Positions 1 through 13,373 are shown, counted from the stretch's first letter. The stretch: 64,000 bases of DNA from Streptomyces violaceusniger (GCA_005405945.1 BJHW01000001.1:6448001-6512000); one strand, 5' to 3'. Made by a program: numbers and translations. Notes: generated by a model from the letters alone, not told the origin.

Positions 1-146
1 GCCGGAGGCGACCGCCACCCCCACGCACAGGGGACGGCCACCAGGAAGACGACGAGAGAAGCGGTGAAGTCGGCGCGGAAGGTTCCGGCGCCGGATGAGC
101 CTGAGGTGCCTCCGGCACCACGGAAACGGTCAAGGAGATTTCGCAT
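1..146 (-). CDS. SulP-family inorganic anion transporter, N-terminus only
   Basis: The reverse strand opens at an ATG (144-146) behind a GGAGG ribosome site and reads MRNLLDRFRGAGGTSG..., then FRADFTASLVVFLVAVPLC and GVAVASG at the window edge. The FRADFxASxVVFLVAxPLCxGVAxASG segment is the first membrane helix of bacterial SulP permeases, which move sulfate, bicarbonate or related anions across the cytoplasmic membrane. In Streptomyces these are often fused to a C-terminal carbonic anhydrase, but that part lies outside the window. Only 48 codons are visible, so family assignment is good and substrate is unknown. Confidence 0.75.
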   Translation of the reverse strand, partial: MRNLLDRFRGAGGTSGSSGAGTFRADFTASLVVFLVAVPCAWGWRSPP

Positions 147-324
147 GAGGGTTGCCTCCAGTGCGCCCCGTCACCGGCTCATGGGCAGGCGGGGGCACGG
201 CATAGCGCTACGTCAGTGGGATCGATGGAATCGGTCGCTGGCGGTTGAGATCGCTTGCTGCGAGACGCGTGAAAAGCGTTGCGATGTGCGTGAGAGGGAC
301 CGCCGGGCTACGACGGTTCAGCTC

Positions 325-711
325 TCAGCAGCGGAAGATCTGGAGGAGGACGGGCAGTTCGCCCGATCTCGACACCGGAACGGCTTGCCGTCCGGTGACC
401 GGTGTGGAGATGGCGGTGCGCGGCACCGGAACACCGGCATCGCAACCGCACACACATCCGTATTTGCCGCTCGGTGTGGGAGCGGAGAGCGGGGCCCTTC
501 CGCGGAGCCCCTTGCAATCTTCGGATCCGTGCTCGCCGTGCGCGGATACCCATGACTCGGAGGTCGGGCGCGGCTCGGCCGGCGCGGTGGCACTGACCGT
601 TTCGGGATGGACGACCTGCGCCGACGCGCAATCGGCCGCGATGAAGAGGGCGAGCAACACGGCAACCGCCGTTACCAGTGCGTGAGCGGTATGCCGGAGC
701 GTCCTCACCAT
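325..711 (-). CDS. Small secreted protein of unknown function
   Basis: I chose the ATG at 709-711, giving MVRTLRHTAHALVTAVAVLL followed by ALFIAADCASA, a clear Sec signal peptide with a likely cleavage after ASA near residue 31. The same frame extends upstream to 756, but that would put the hydrophobic core too far in. The mature part (about 97 residues) is rich in Ser, Pro and Gly, has a CVCGC cluster and ends VLLQIFRC. No known domain is recognised. It is transcribed toward the SulP gene, with 178 bp between them that show no gene. Confidence 0.6.
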   Translation of the reverse strand: MVRTLRHTAHALVTAVAVLLALFIAADCASAQVVHPETVSATAPAEPRPTSESWVSAHGEHGSEDCKGLRGRAPLSAPTPSGKYGCVCGCDAGVPVPRTAISTPVTGRQAVPVSRSGELPVLLQIFRC

Positions 712-1020
712 CGCCCCCTTCCCGTACGTATAGACACCGACCCCTATTGTGTCCATGAGACTGTGACCGTTTGCAAGTCGATATGTAACCGACTTGTGAA
801 CTCGGAGTCATCGAACAGGACTGTTTGGCTCCGAGCGCCCTGGTTGGCGCGGGCGCAAAGCCGCCTCCCCCTCGCGCCGGAGGGCGTGTAAAAATTAATT
901 CATCGAACGACGAATAAGAAATTCATAAACGCCAGGGGGAATGCGCCACCCGTGCGAGGATGGCGGAGAACACCTACGCAGCACCCGCACGAGCCGCACA
1001 GGCATGAGGAGAGCCGCACC
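712..1020. other. Intergenic region between the secreted protein gene and proC
   Basis: This 309-bp divergent spacer holds no convincing gene. An unusually A+T-rich patch at about 890-935 (aaaattaattcatcg and a second aattcat) stands out from the GC-rich surroundings and probably contains the proC promoter. I could not fix -35 and -10 boxes with confidence. Confidence 0.4.
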
Positions 1021-1830
1021 ATGACGGAGAAGGTCGCCGTGCTGGGCACGGGAAAGATCGGCGAAGCCCTTCTCAGCGGAATGATCCGAGGCGGCTGGTC
1101 GCCGTCCGACCTGCTGGTCACGGCCCGCCGCCCCGAGCGCGCCGAGGAGCTCCGGTCGCGCTACGGCGTCGAGGCCGTCTCCAACGCCGAGGCCGCCAAG
1201 GCCGCCGACACCCTCATCCTCACCGTCAAACCGCAGGACATGGGCGCCCTGCTCGATGAGCTCGCCCCGCACGTCCCCGCCGACCGGCTGGTCGTCTCCG
1301 GCGCCGCCGGCATCCCCACCTCCTTCTTCGAGGCGCGCCTGGCCGCCGGCACCCCGGTGGTCCGGGTCATGACCAACACCCCGGCGCTGGTCGACGAGGC
1401 CATGTCCGTCATCTCGGCGGGCAGCCACGCCACCGAGGAGCACCTCGCCCACACCGAGGCGATCTTCGGCGGCGTCGGCAAGACGCTGCGCGTCCCCGAG
1501 TCCCAGCAGGACGCCGCGACCGCGCTCTCCGGCTCCGGCCCGGCCTACTTCTACTTCCTCGTCGAGGCGATGACCGACGCCGGCATCCTGCTGGGCCTGC
1601 CCCGCGACAAGGCCCATGACCTGATCGTCCAGGCGGCCATCGGCGCGGCGGTGATGCTGCGCGACAGCGATCAGCACCCGGTCAAGCTGCGCGAGGCCGT
1701 GACCTCCCCGGCGGGCACCACCATCAACGCCATCCGCGAGCTGGAGAGCCACGGGGTGCGCGCCGCGCTGATCGCCGCGCTGGAGGCGGCCCGCGACCGC
1801 AGCCGCGAGCTCGCCTCCGGCAACAGCTGA
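1021..1830 (+). CDS. proC: Pyrroline-5-carboxylate reductase
   Basis: The product (269 aa) catalyses the last step of proline synthesis, NAD(P)H-dependent reduction of 1-pyrroline-5-carboxylate. The N-terminal Rossmann fold shows VAVLGTGKIGEALLSGM. The dimerisation domain carries the ProC signature ALSGSGPAYFYFLVEAMTDAG and the later VTSPAGTT segment. The ATG at 1021 follows GAGGAGAG about 10 nt upstream and gives the standard family N-terminus. It converges on trpS. Length and motifs are normal and the frame is intact. Confidence 0.95.
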   Translation: MTEKVAVLGTGKIGEALLSGMIRGGWSPSDLLVTARRPERAEELRSRYGVEAVSNAEAAKAADTLILTVKPQDMGALLDELAPHVPADRLVVSGAAGIPTSFFEARLAAGTPVVRVMTNTPALVDEAMSVISAGSHATEEHLAHTEAIFGGVGKTLRVPESQQDAATALSGSGPAYFYFLVEAMTDAGILLGLPRDKAHDLIVQAAIGAAVMLRDSDQHPVKLREAVTSPAGTTINAIRELESHGVRAALIAALEAARDRSRELASGNS

Positions 1831-1840
1831 CGGAGGGCCG

Positions 1841-1900
1841 CTCCGCTCAGGCGGGAGTCGCTCCGCTCAGGCGGGAGCCGCGCAGCTCAGGCGGGTGGCA
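1841..1900. repeat. 20-bp tandem repeat, three copies, overlapping the trpS stop
   Basis: Units at 1841-1860, 1861-1880 and 1881-1900 share the core gctcaggcggg. The third unit is the end of trpS itself (stop codon complement tca at 1887-1889), so the other two look like copies of the trpS 3' end placed just downstream of it. Confidence 0.8.
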
Positions 1901-2905
1901 GCAGCCCGACCGCCGCATACGCCTCGTCCACCCGGGGCCGGGCCAGCCCACGCGCCCGCTCGGCCCCGGCCCGCAGCACCCCGTCCACATACGACGGATC
2001 GGCGCACAGCTCGGCGTGCCGGGCCTGGAGCGGCCGCAGCACCTCCAGCACCGCCTCCGCCGTGGCCCCCTTCAGTGCTCCGTACGAGGTGAACTCCCCG
2101 GCCAGTACCTCCGGCTTGCCATCGGTGCACGAGGCCAGCACATCCAGCAGATTGGCCACCCCGGCTGCTCCGTCCGGTCGTACCGCACCTCGCTGCCGCT
2201 GTCCGTGACCGCCCGCATGATCTTCTTCCGCACCACGTCCGGCTCGTCGAGCAGATAGACGATGCCCGCCGTCTCCGCGTGCGACTTCCCCATCTTCGAG
2301 GTCGGGTCCTGCAGATCCATCACCCGCGCCGAGACCCGCGGACTGGTGGCCCGGGGCACGGTGAAGACGGGTCCGTAGCGCTGGTTGAACCGCTGCGCCA
2401 GATCCCGGGCCAGCTCCACATGCTGCGTCTGGTCCTCGCCGACCGGCACCTCATGCGTTCCGTAGACGAGGATGTCGGCGGCCATCAGCGCCGGATAGGT
2501 GAGCAGCGACAGCCGTACGCTGCCCCCTCTCGCCCGCTCCCGCGCGGACTTCTCCTTGTACTGGATCATCCGTCGCATCTCGCCGTCGGTGGCCGTGCAC
2601 TCCATGAGGTAGGACAGCCGCGCGTGCTCATCCACATGGCTCTGCACGAACAGCGTGCAGCGCTCGGGGTCGAGCTCCGAGGCCAGCAGCAGCGTGGCGG
2701 CCTGCCGGGTCAGCCGCCGCACCCGCGCCGGATCGTGCTCCACCGTGAGCGCGTGCAGATCGACGACGCAGAACAGCGCGTCGGCACGGTGCTGGTCCTC
2801 CTGAACCCACCGGCGTACGGCCCCGAGGTAGTTCCCGAGGGTCAGATGCCCGCTCGGTTTGATCCCACTGAAGATCCGGCGCCGTGCCGTCTTCGTCTCT
2901 GTCAT
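1887..2905 (-). CDS. trpS: Tryptophanyl-tRNA synthetase, attenuator-controlled type (one-base frameshift)
   Basis: This class I synthetase charges tRNA-Trp. The start MTETKTARRRIFSGIKPSGHLTLGNYLGAVR has the TrpRS PxGxLTLGN (HIGH-like) signature, and SKMGKSHAE is the KMSKS loop. The frame breaks after RYDRTEQPG. The expected ANLLDVLASCTDGKPE continues in another frame to a normal C-terminus (GLLPPA). One missing G in the run read as cccc at 2159-2162 explains this. The gene is preceded by a Trp-codon leader and hairpins. In S. coelicolor that arrangement belongs to TrpRS1, the indolmycin-resistant enzyme induced by ribosome-mediated attenuation, so a TrpRS1-type role is likely but inferred. 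Confidence 0.88.
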
Positions 2906-2976
2906 CTCTCCGCGTCTCCCGTTGTGTCGGGACCGCCGACCCGGCCGGCCGGGCTTCGCGGGAGGGAGAAACGCGA

Positions 2977-2999
2977 ACGGCCGCCGGAGCGGCGGCCGT
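2977..2999 (-). terminator. trpS leader terminator hairpin (attenuator)
   Basis: Perfect 10-bp inverted repeat acggccgccg/cggcggccgt with a 3-nt loop lies about 70 nt upstream of the trpS start. In the transcript it is followed by a partly U-rich stretch (UCGCGUUUCUC). Its 5' arm can alternatively pair with 3021-3031, which gives an antiterminator. Confidence 0.75.
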
Positions 3000-3020
3000 G
3001 GTTGCGCATGTGCTCGAAGG

Positions 3021-3041
3021 GGCGGCCGCCGTCAGGCGGCC
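3021..3041 (-). promoter_or_regulatory. trpS attenuator pause and antiterminator segments
   Basis: In transcript order, segment 1 (GGCCGCC, 3041-3035) pairs with segment 2 (CGGCGGCC within 3031-3021). Segment 2 can instead pair with segment 3 (CGGCCGCCG within 2999-2990), which would break the 2977-2999 terminator. Segment 1 overlaps the end of the leader peptide gene, just after its two Trp codons. This is the geometry of classical ribosome-mediated attenuation. Confidence 0.75.
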
Positions 3042-3073
3042 CACCACCGTGGGTGAACACATGCGCTCGTCAT
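3032..3073 (-). CDS. trpS leader peptide MTSACVHPRWWAA
   Basis: The frame ATG ACG AGC GCA TGT GTT CAC CCA CGG TGG TGG GCC GCC TGA encodes 13 residues with tandem Trp codons at positions 10-11. When charged tRNA-Trp is scarce, a ribosome stalled at these codons would mask segment 1 and let the antiterminator form, raising trpS expression. The ribosome binding site is weak, with no clear GGAGG. The tandem Trp codons plus correctly placed hairpins make the call strong despite the tiny size. Confidence 0.8.
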   Translation of the reverse strand: MTSACVHPRWWAA

Positions 3074-3229
3074 GCCATCGACAGTACGCCCTGACGGGGG
3101 TCCGGCCATGGGTTTGGTGGTCCTCGGGGCGTCGTGTACTGTTCACCGAGTTGCCACGGAGCCCTGCGGGGAAACGCGACGACCACTCGAGCCGCACCGG
3201 CGGCAAACCACTACTGTACGGCCCCTCAT

Positions 3230-3633
3230 CGGGATGGATTTCGGCATGCCGAAATTCGGACCGGGGAACTCGATTATGAGCATCCGGGGGAATCCGCTAA
3301 AGTAGTGGACACGCCGGAAGGCGCGAAAGACCCCGCTCCAGCAGGGGGCCGGAAACGGAATTCGGATCGGAAACGACCGGAAATCGGATCTGGTAAGGTT
3401 GGAAACACCGAAGGGAAGCGCCCGGAGAAACCGGTGAAACGGTTTCGAAGGAAGCGTCCGTTCCTTGAGAACTCAACAGCGTGCCAAAAGTCAACGCCAG
3501 ATATGTTGATACCCCGTCCATCGTTTGGACGAGGTTCCTTTGAAGAAAAACACAGCGAGGACGCTGTGAACCATCGGACTATTCCTCTGGTGGTTCCGCT
3601 CTCGTGATGTGTTGCCGGGACAGCCCGGAAGCA
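3230..3633 (+). promoter_or_regulatory. rrn promoter and leader region with antitermination-like box
   Basis: No protein gene is credible here. Candidate -10 boxes are taaagt (3298-3303, with ttatga 18 nt upstream at 3274-3279) and taaggt (3394-3399) followed by ggaaacaccgaagg, a phrase typical of Streptomyces rrn leaders. The ttgagaact box at about 3465-3473 matches the boxA-like motif repeated in the 16S-23S spacer. Several promoters are usual for Streptomyces rrn operons, but I cannot assign starts exactly. Confidence 0.65.
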
Positions 3634-8558
<4,925 letters not shown>

Positions 8559-8561
8559 AGG

Positions 8562-8577
8562 TGCTCGCGTCCACTGT
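8562..8577 (+). other. 3' arm of the 23S precursor processing stem
   Basis: The segment tgctcgcgtccactgt is the exact reverse complement of 5420-5435. Such stems around 23S are RNase III substrates in bacteria; the cleavage sites are inferred. Confidence 0.75.
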
Positions 8578-8643
8578 GTTGGTTCTGAAGCAATGAACCG
8601 TTTGACCGCCCGTTTGCGGCTGGGTCCGGTTCAACTTCATAGT

Positions 8644-8760
8644 GTTTCGGTGGTTATAGCGTTAGGGAAACGCCCGGTTACATTCCGAACCCGGAAGCTA
8701 AGCCTTTCAGCGCCGATGGTACTGCAGGGGGACCCTGTGGGAGAGTAGGACGCCGCCGAA
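8644..8760 (+). rRNA. rrf: 5S ribosomal RNA
   Basis: This is a typical actinobacterial 5S sequence from gtttcggtggttatagcg to gagtaggacgccgccgaa, with the conserved internal block ccgaacccggaagctaagcc. It lies about 80 nt after 23S in the usual rrn order. Confidence 0.96.
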
Positions 8761-8770
8761 CAAATTTTGC

Positions 8771-8812
8771 GAAAAGCCCGGTTGGGAGCCACAGCTCTCA
8801 ACCGGGCTTTTC
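8771..8812 (+). terminator. rrn operon terminator
   Basis: A 19-bp stem (gaaaagcccggttgggagc with gctctcaaccgggcttttc, one G-U pair) has a 4-nt loop and a T-rich end, directly downstream of 5S. This is a strong Rho-independent terminator. Confidence 0.92.
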
Positions 8813-8837
8813 TCATGTCTGTTTGTAGGCTGACCGC

Positions 8838-9494
8838 ATGCGCTATGACCTGGTCATCTTCGACAACGACGGAGTGCTCGTCGACAGCGAGCCCATCTCC
8901 AACCGGCTTCTCGCCGCCTACCTCACGGAGTTGGGACACCCCACCAGCTACGAGGACTCCATACGCGACTACATGGGCTCCGCCATGCATCGCATCCACG
9001 ACCTGGTCCTCGAGCGCTCGGGCCGACGGCTTCCGCCGGACTTCGACGCCACCTTCCACGGCCGGGTCTTCGACGCCTTCCGCCGCGAGCTGCGGCCGGT
9101 GGCCGGTGTGGCCGAGGTTCTGGAGAAGCTGCGGGCCGACGGCGTTCCGTACTGCGTCGCCTCCTCCGGCAGCCATGAGCGCATCCGCGTAGCCCTCCGT
9201 ACGACCGGGCTGTTCGACCTCTTCGGCGAGGACCACATCTTCAGCTCCGAGGACGTGGGCCGGGGCAAGCCCGCCCCGGATCTGTTCCTGCACGCGGCCG
9301 AGCGCATGGGCGTCGCGCCCGAGCGCTGTGCCGTCGTGGAGGACAGCCCGCTCGGAGTCCAGGCCGCCCTGGCCGCCGGGATGGATGTGTACGGTTACAC
9401 GGCCATGACACCCGCCGCCAAACTCTCCGCGGCCCGGGGCCTCTTCGTGTGGATGGCCGAACTGCGAGGACTGCTCACCTCTACCCACAAGTAG
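8838..9494 (+). CDS. HAD-superfamily (IA) phosphatase, beta-phosphoglucomutase/phosphoglycolate phosphatase-like
   Basis: The 218-aa cytoplasmic protein opens MRYDLVIFDNDGVLVDSEP, where the first Asp of FDNDG would be the nucleophile and the second the acid/base residue. A helical cap follows (about 15-90), then motif II in CVASSGSHERI, motif III Lys in GRGKPAPDLF and motif IV in CAVVEDSPLGVQAA. All catalytic motifs of the family are present. The substrate (sugar phosphate, phosphoglycolate or other) cannot be told from sequence. The gene lies 25 bp after the rrn terminator, so it needs its own promoter, and it is followed 24 bp later by the MFS gene. Confidence 0.85.
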   Translation: MRYDLVIFDNDGVLVDSEPISNRLLAAYLTELGHPTSYEDSIRDYMGSAMHRIHDLVLERSGRRLPPDFDATFHGRVFDAFRRELRPVAGVAEVLEKLRADGVPYCVASSGSHERIRVALRTTGLFDLFGEDHIFSSEDVGRGKPAPDLFLHAAERMGVAPERCAVVEDSPLGVQAALAAGMDVYGYTAMTPAAKLSAARGLFVWMAELRGLLTSTHK

Positions 9495-9518
9495 TCCGGG
9501 GCCGTACGCTCCACGGCC

Positions 9519-10747
9519 ATGACGGATTCGCGCCCGAGCCCCCGGCTCCGGCAAGGTCGGGCCTCATTGGCCATCAGCTTCTTCGTCCAGGGCGCGATCT
9601 TCGCTCTGTTGGTGACGCGGATACCCGCGCTCCAGGACCGGTACGGGATATCCGATGGGCTGTTGCCCCTCTTCCTGGCCGCCGTGCCGATCCTCGCCGG
9701 GGTGGGCAGCGTCGGCACCGAGCATCTCGTCAAGCGGGTGCGCCCGGGGCTGGTCCTCCGCGTGGTGCAGCCCATCGTCTCGCTCGCCCTGCTGTCCGCC
9801 GGATCGGGGACGGCGGTGTGGCAGCTCGCCGTGGCGCTCGCGGTGTTCGGGCTGACCGTCGGGGCGCTCGACGCGTCGATGAACATGCTCGGGGTGAGCC
9901 TCCAGCGCGCGTACGGGCGCAGCATCATGCTCGGCTTCCACGGCGCGTACAGCCTGGGCGGGATCGCCGGGGCCTCGCTCGCCTGGGCGGGGGCGCACTG
10001 GGACCTGCCGCTGCCCACGCTCTACGCGCCGCTGGTGGCCGTTCTGGTGCCCGCCGCGCTGATCGCCGGCCGCTGGTACGTCGACCACCAGGGCGCCGAG
10101 CCGGCCGAAGTGGCGGCCGAGCCGACCGAAGTGGTGCGGGACGGGGCCACCGTGAGCATGCGGGCGCTGCTGCCGCTCTGTCTCGTCATGGCCTTCGCCT
10201 ACATCGGCGACTCCACCGTCTCCAACTGGAGCGCCAAGTACCTGGAGGACGTGCTGCACAGCTCCGAGCAGCTGGCCACGGTCCCGTACAACGTCTATAT
10301 GGTCACCACGCTCCTGGGCCGCTCCTTCGGCGACCTCGGGGTGCGGCGCTTCGGCGCGGTCGCCGTGGTCCGGGCCGGGGCGCTGCTCGCGGGCGGCGGC
10401 TTCGCGGTGGTCGCGGCGGCGCCCGGGCCTGGGTGGGGATGGCCGGGTTCACGCTGCTGGGGCTGGGGTTGTGCGTGCTGGTGCCGCAGACCTTCGCGGC
10501 GGCGGGGCGGCTCTTCCCCGGGGCGTCCGACGCCGCCGTCGCACGCCTCAACATCTTCAACTACGTGGGCTTCCTCATCGGCTCCCCGCTCGTCGGCGCG
10601 CTGGGCGGGGCGTCGAGCTATCGTGCGGCGATGCTGGTGCCGATGGCGCTCGTGCTGATGACGATCCGGTACGCGAGGTCGTTCAGCCCTCTACCAGCCG
10701 GATACGGTGACGGGCATGAGCGGCCGCGCACAGTTGATGTGGGATGA
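9519..10747 (+). CDS. MFS transporter (one-base frameshift)
   Basis: The translation begins MTDSRPSPRLRQGRASLAIS and shows repeated hydrophobic helices typical of a 12-helix major facilitator (for example FFVQGAIFALLVTRIPALQD and GLTVGALDASMNMLGVSL). The reading frame is lost near residue 303. The expected continuation WVGMAGFTLLGLGLCVLVPQ and NIFNYVGFLIGSPLVGALGG lies in another frame and ends GHERPRTVDVG. One missing G at the ggg at 10425-10427 restores a 409-residue protein. The substrate is unknown. Its end overlaps the start of the AcuC gene by about 30 bp. Confidence 0.82.
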
Positions 10748-11888
10748 GGAAGTAACCGGATACGACTTCGGCGCCGGGCATCCGATGGACCCGGTGCGGT
10801 TGGCGCTGACCATGCGGTTGGTGCAGGCGTTCGGGCTGGACCGGTCGGTCCGGGTGGTGGCCGCCAAGCCGGCCGGGGAGTCGACGCTGCGCCTGGTCCA
10901 CGGGCAGGAGTACATCGAGGCGGTACGGCGCGCCTCGGCCGCCCCGGAGGCGGCGGACGGCTCGTACGGCCTCGGGACGATCGACGATCCGGCCTTCGCT
11001 GGGATGCACGAGGCGTCCGCGCTGATCGCCGGGCAGTCGGTGGGCGCGGCCGAGGACGTATGGCGCGGGGAGGCGCTGCACGCGGTGAACTTCGCGGGCG
11101 GGCTGCACCACGCCATGCCCCGGGGCGCGTCCGGGTTCTGCATCTACAACGACGCGGCGCTGGCGATCGCGCGGCTGCTGGAGCTGGGGGCGGAGCGGGT
11201 CGCGTACGTGGATGTGGACGTCCACCACGGGGACGGGGTGCAGGCGGCCTTCTGGGACGATCCGCGGGTGCTGACGGTCTCGCTGCACGAGCATCCCCGG
11301 ACGCTGTTCCCGCAGACCGGCTGGCCGGAGGAGGCGGGCGGGGAGGGCGCCGAGGGCTCGGCGGTCAATCTGGCGCTGCCGGCCGGGACTTCGGACGCGG
11401 GCTGGCTGCGGGCCTTCCACGCGGTGGTGCCGGAACTGCTGGCGTCGTTCCGCCCGCAGGTGCTGGTGACCCAGCACGGCGCGGACACCCATGTCGAGGA
11501 CCCGCTGGCCCACTTGGCGGTGACCGTCGACGCGCAGCGGGCAGTCGCCGAGAGCTGTCACCGGTTGGCGCACGAGCACGCGGACGGGCGCTGGATCGCG
11601 CTCGGGGGCGGCGGCTACGCGGTGGTGGACGTGGTGCCGCGGTCCTGGACGCATCTGGTCGCGATCGCGGCGGGGCGGCCGGTGGAGGCCACCACGCCGG
11701 TGCCGGAGGAGTGGCGGCAGGAGGTGTACCGGCGGACCCGGATGGACGCGCCGCGGCGGATGACGGACGGGCGGGAGCCGGACTGGCAGGACTTCCACGA
11801 GGCCGGGTACGACCCCGCGGACCGGCTGGACCAGGCGATCCTGGCGACGCGCCGGGCGGTCTTCCCGCACCACGGGCTGCTGCCGTAG
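10716..11888 (+). CDS. acuC: AcuC-type protein deacetylase (class I/II histone deacetylase fold)
   Basis: The product (390 aa) belongs to the arginase/deacetylase family, which removes acetyl groups from lysine; Bacillus AcuC deacetylates acetyl-CoA synthetase. Visible motifs are the GHPMDP N-terminal block, the Zn ligands in YVDVDVHHGDGVQ, the Tyr/Gly region GGLHHAMPRGASGFCIYNDAA, the third Zn Asp in TQHGADTHVEDPL and the GGGGY loop near the C-terminus. I chose ATG 10716 (MSGRAQLMWDEEVTGYDFG); a GTG at 10707 would add three residues. It overlaps the preceding MFS frame. The gene symbol is by family resemblance. Confidence 0.85.
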   Translation: MSGRAQLMWDEEVTGYDFGAGHPMDPVRLALTMRLVQAFGLDRSVRVVAAKPAGESTLRLVHGQEYIEAVRRASAAPEAADGSYGLGTIDDPAFAGMHEASALIAGQSVGAAEDVWRGEALHAVNFAGGLHHAMPRGASGFCIYNDAALAIARLLELGAERVAYVDVDVHHGDGVQAAFWDDPRVLTVSLHEHPRTLFPQTGWPEEAGGEGAEGSAVNLALPAGTSDAGWLRAFHAVVPELLASFRPQVLVTQHGADTHVEDPLAHLAVTVDAQRAVAESCHRLAHEHADGRWIALGGGGYAVVDVVPRSWTHLVAIAAGRPVEATTPVPEEWRQEVYRRTRMDAPRRMTDGREPDWQDFHEAGYDPADRLDQAILATRRAVFPHHGLLP

Positions 11889-11991
11889 CACGCCCCGTAC
11901 ACCGATCGCGGTCAAGCGGCCGTTACGCCAACCGTGGGGTCTGCCCGCGTATCCGGGCGGCCGAGGGGGCGGGTCCGCCAGCATCGGTGGT

Positions 11992-12807
11992 GTGTTGAGT
12001 ACCGCGGCGCTGCGCGCGCATCTGCTGACGGCGCGGCTCGCCGGACCCGTGGCCACGAGCCGGGAGGAGAGCCTGCGCCGCTATCGGCTCTTCGCGGCCC
12101 GGGACCCCCGGGTGCTGCTCGGGTTGGAGCCCGAATACGATTGGTCCTTTATGGAATTGCTCGGCCTGATGGGCGAGAAATGCGGGGTTTCGGTCGACCC
12201 GGCCAATGTTTCGGGGCCGGATGTGATCGATCCGGAGCTGACGATCGCCGCGCTGGACGCCTTCGCGGACCGGCTGCGCGCTGCCGCCCGGGACCGGCTC
12301 CCGGTGCTCCTCGGCACCGGCCATCCCCACCGTCTCCTCGGTTTCTACGCCGCGTTGGCGTCGGCGCTCTCGGCGGCGGGCTGCCGTGTCCTCACTCCCG
12401 CGCAGGGTAGATGTATCGACATAACGACGCGGTTCGGCGTACGTACCCACCGGCTCGCCTACGTACGAGGCGTCGCGATGGTGCGGGCACCCGGCGCTCG
12501 CCCGACCCGGAGTGAGCCGGGCGCCCACTGCCATTCGCCGCTCCCGGTTCGGGTCGCCCTCGGCCGTGCCGCGGAGTCCGGCGGGCCCCTGCCGGGGCTC
12601 GTCATCGGGGACCACGGATGGGTCTGCGGGGCAGGTCAGCTGGGCTTTGAGGCCATCGGTCCCGGTGACACGGACGACCCCGCGCTGTTCGTCGGGGAGG
12701 CCGAGGGGCGGGTGTCCGTCGCCGTTCCGCTTGATGACGGTGTGCGGTCTGGTTACTACCGGCCGATTACTCGCTATGTACTCAATCGAGCGTGTCTGTC
12801 ACAGTAG
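11992..12807 (+). CDS. Putative phosphatase-like protein conserved in Streptomyces
   Basis: The 271-aa protein starts at a GTG (MLSTAALRAHLLTARLAGPV). It has an LLGTGHPHRLLGFY segment near residue 106 and a C-terminal block LVIGDHGWVCGAGQLGFEAI. Streptomyces homologues are commonly labelled phosphatase, and the LLGTGHPH stretch resembles a nucleotide- or phosphate-binding loop, but I cannot point to a complete catalytic motif set. There is no signal peptide or membrane helix. It lies between acuC and the BdtA-like regulator, about 100 bp from each. Confidence 0.6.
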   Translation: MLSTAALRAHLLTARLAGPVATSREESLRRYRLFAARDPRVLLGLEPEYDWSFMELLGLMGEKCGVSVDPANVSGPDVIDPELTIAALDAFADRLRAAARDRLPVLLGTGHPHRLLGFYAALASALSAAGCRVLTPAQGRCIDITTRFGVRTHRLAYVRGVAMVRAPGARPTRSEPGAHCHSPLPVRVALGRAAESGGPLPGLVIGDHGWVCGAGQLGFEAIGPGDTDDPALFVGEAEGRVSVAVPLDDGVRSGYYRPITRYVLNRACLSQ

Positions 12808-12936
12808 GCGTCCGATCGCTACTCCTCTTCCCCACTTGCATCACCCGCCCCTAATCTGGGGTGGAGCGCGCATGCGACCAGGAGTCACCGGAGGGGAAGC
12901 CGGTGCCCGACATGTGCGGAAGGTTCAGGTGTTGTC

Positions 12937-13146
12937 ATGGCTGCTGGCGAACGGCCTCTGAACGAGGTTCAGTTTCTGACCGTGGCGGAAGTCGCCTCGG
13001 TGATGCGAGTGTCCAAGATGACCGTGTACCGCTTGGTGCACAGTGGTCATCTGCCGGCGATCCGGGTGGGCAGGTCTTTCCGGGTCCCAGAGCAAGCGGT
13101 TCATGAATACCTCCGCGAATCGTATGTGGGGGTGGAGTCCGCCTAG
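12937..13146 (+). CDS. bdtA: Excisionase-type helix-turn-helix regulator, BdtA-like
   Basis: The 69-aa protein MAAGERPLNEVQFLTVAEVA is almost entirely a MerR/excisionase-type winged helix (LTVAEVASVMRVSKMTVYRL, HLPAIRVGRSFRVPEQAVHEY). From memory, the S. coelicolor gene at this place near bldN is bdtA, named as a target of the developmental repressor BldD. The gene order here (regulator, bS22, epimerase, acyltransferase, rsbN, bldN) supports that match. It is distinct from BldC, whose sequence differs. I did not find a clear BldD box in its own upstream 130 bp. Confidence 0.75.
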   Translation: MAAGERPLNEVQFLTVAEVASVMRVSKMTVYRLVHSGHLPAIRVGRSFRVPEQAVHEYLRESYVGVESA

Positions 13147-13177
13147 GCCGTTTCCGAGCCCGGGGAGGACCCTCGGA

Positions 13178-13207
13178 TTACGTGGTTCGCTCGGCGCCGG
13201 GTAGGCT
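13178..13207 (+). promoter_or_regulatory. Candidate promoter for the bS22 gene
   Basis: ttacgt (13178-13183) and taggct (13202-13207) are separated by 18 nt and lie 68 nt upstream of the bS22 GTG. They are close to the housekeeping sigma pattern of Streptomyces. This is a sequence match only. Confidence 0.4.
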
Positions 13208-13274
13208 GGCCCGATGTAGGTCGTGTGGGCTCGGACGCCCCGCACCGAGTGAATCGAAGTGAGCGAGGGTAGTC

Positions 13275-13373
13275 GTGGGCTCTGTTATCAAGAAGCGGCG
13301 CAAGCGGATGGCCAAGAAGAAGCACCGCAAGCTGCTCAAGCGCACGCGCGTCCAGCGTCGCAACAAGAAGTAA
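13275..13373 (+). CDS. Small ribosomal subunit protein bS22 (AURKAIP1/COX24 domain)
   Basis: A 32-residue, extremely basic peptide starts at GTG: MGSVIKKRRKRMAKKKHRK followed by LLKRTRVQRRNKK. It matches the AURKAIP1/COX24-like family that NCBI names bS22, a tiny extra 30S protein seen in mycobacterial ribosome structures. An independent terminator follows at 13396. It is easily missed because of its size. Confidence 0.88.
   Translation: MGSVIKKRRKRMAKKKHRKLLKRTRVQRRNKK

Noticed and set aside
8637..9554. 305-residue minus-strand frame opposite the HAD phosphatase and part of 5S
   Set aside because: It covers an rRNA gene and mirrors a HAD protein whose motifs are all present on the plus strand.
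12937..13146. BldC
   Set aside because: The fold is similar, but the sequence lacks the BldC pattern I know, and the neighbourhood matches bdtA near bldN.
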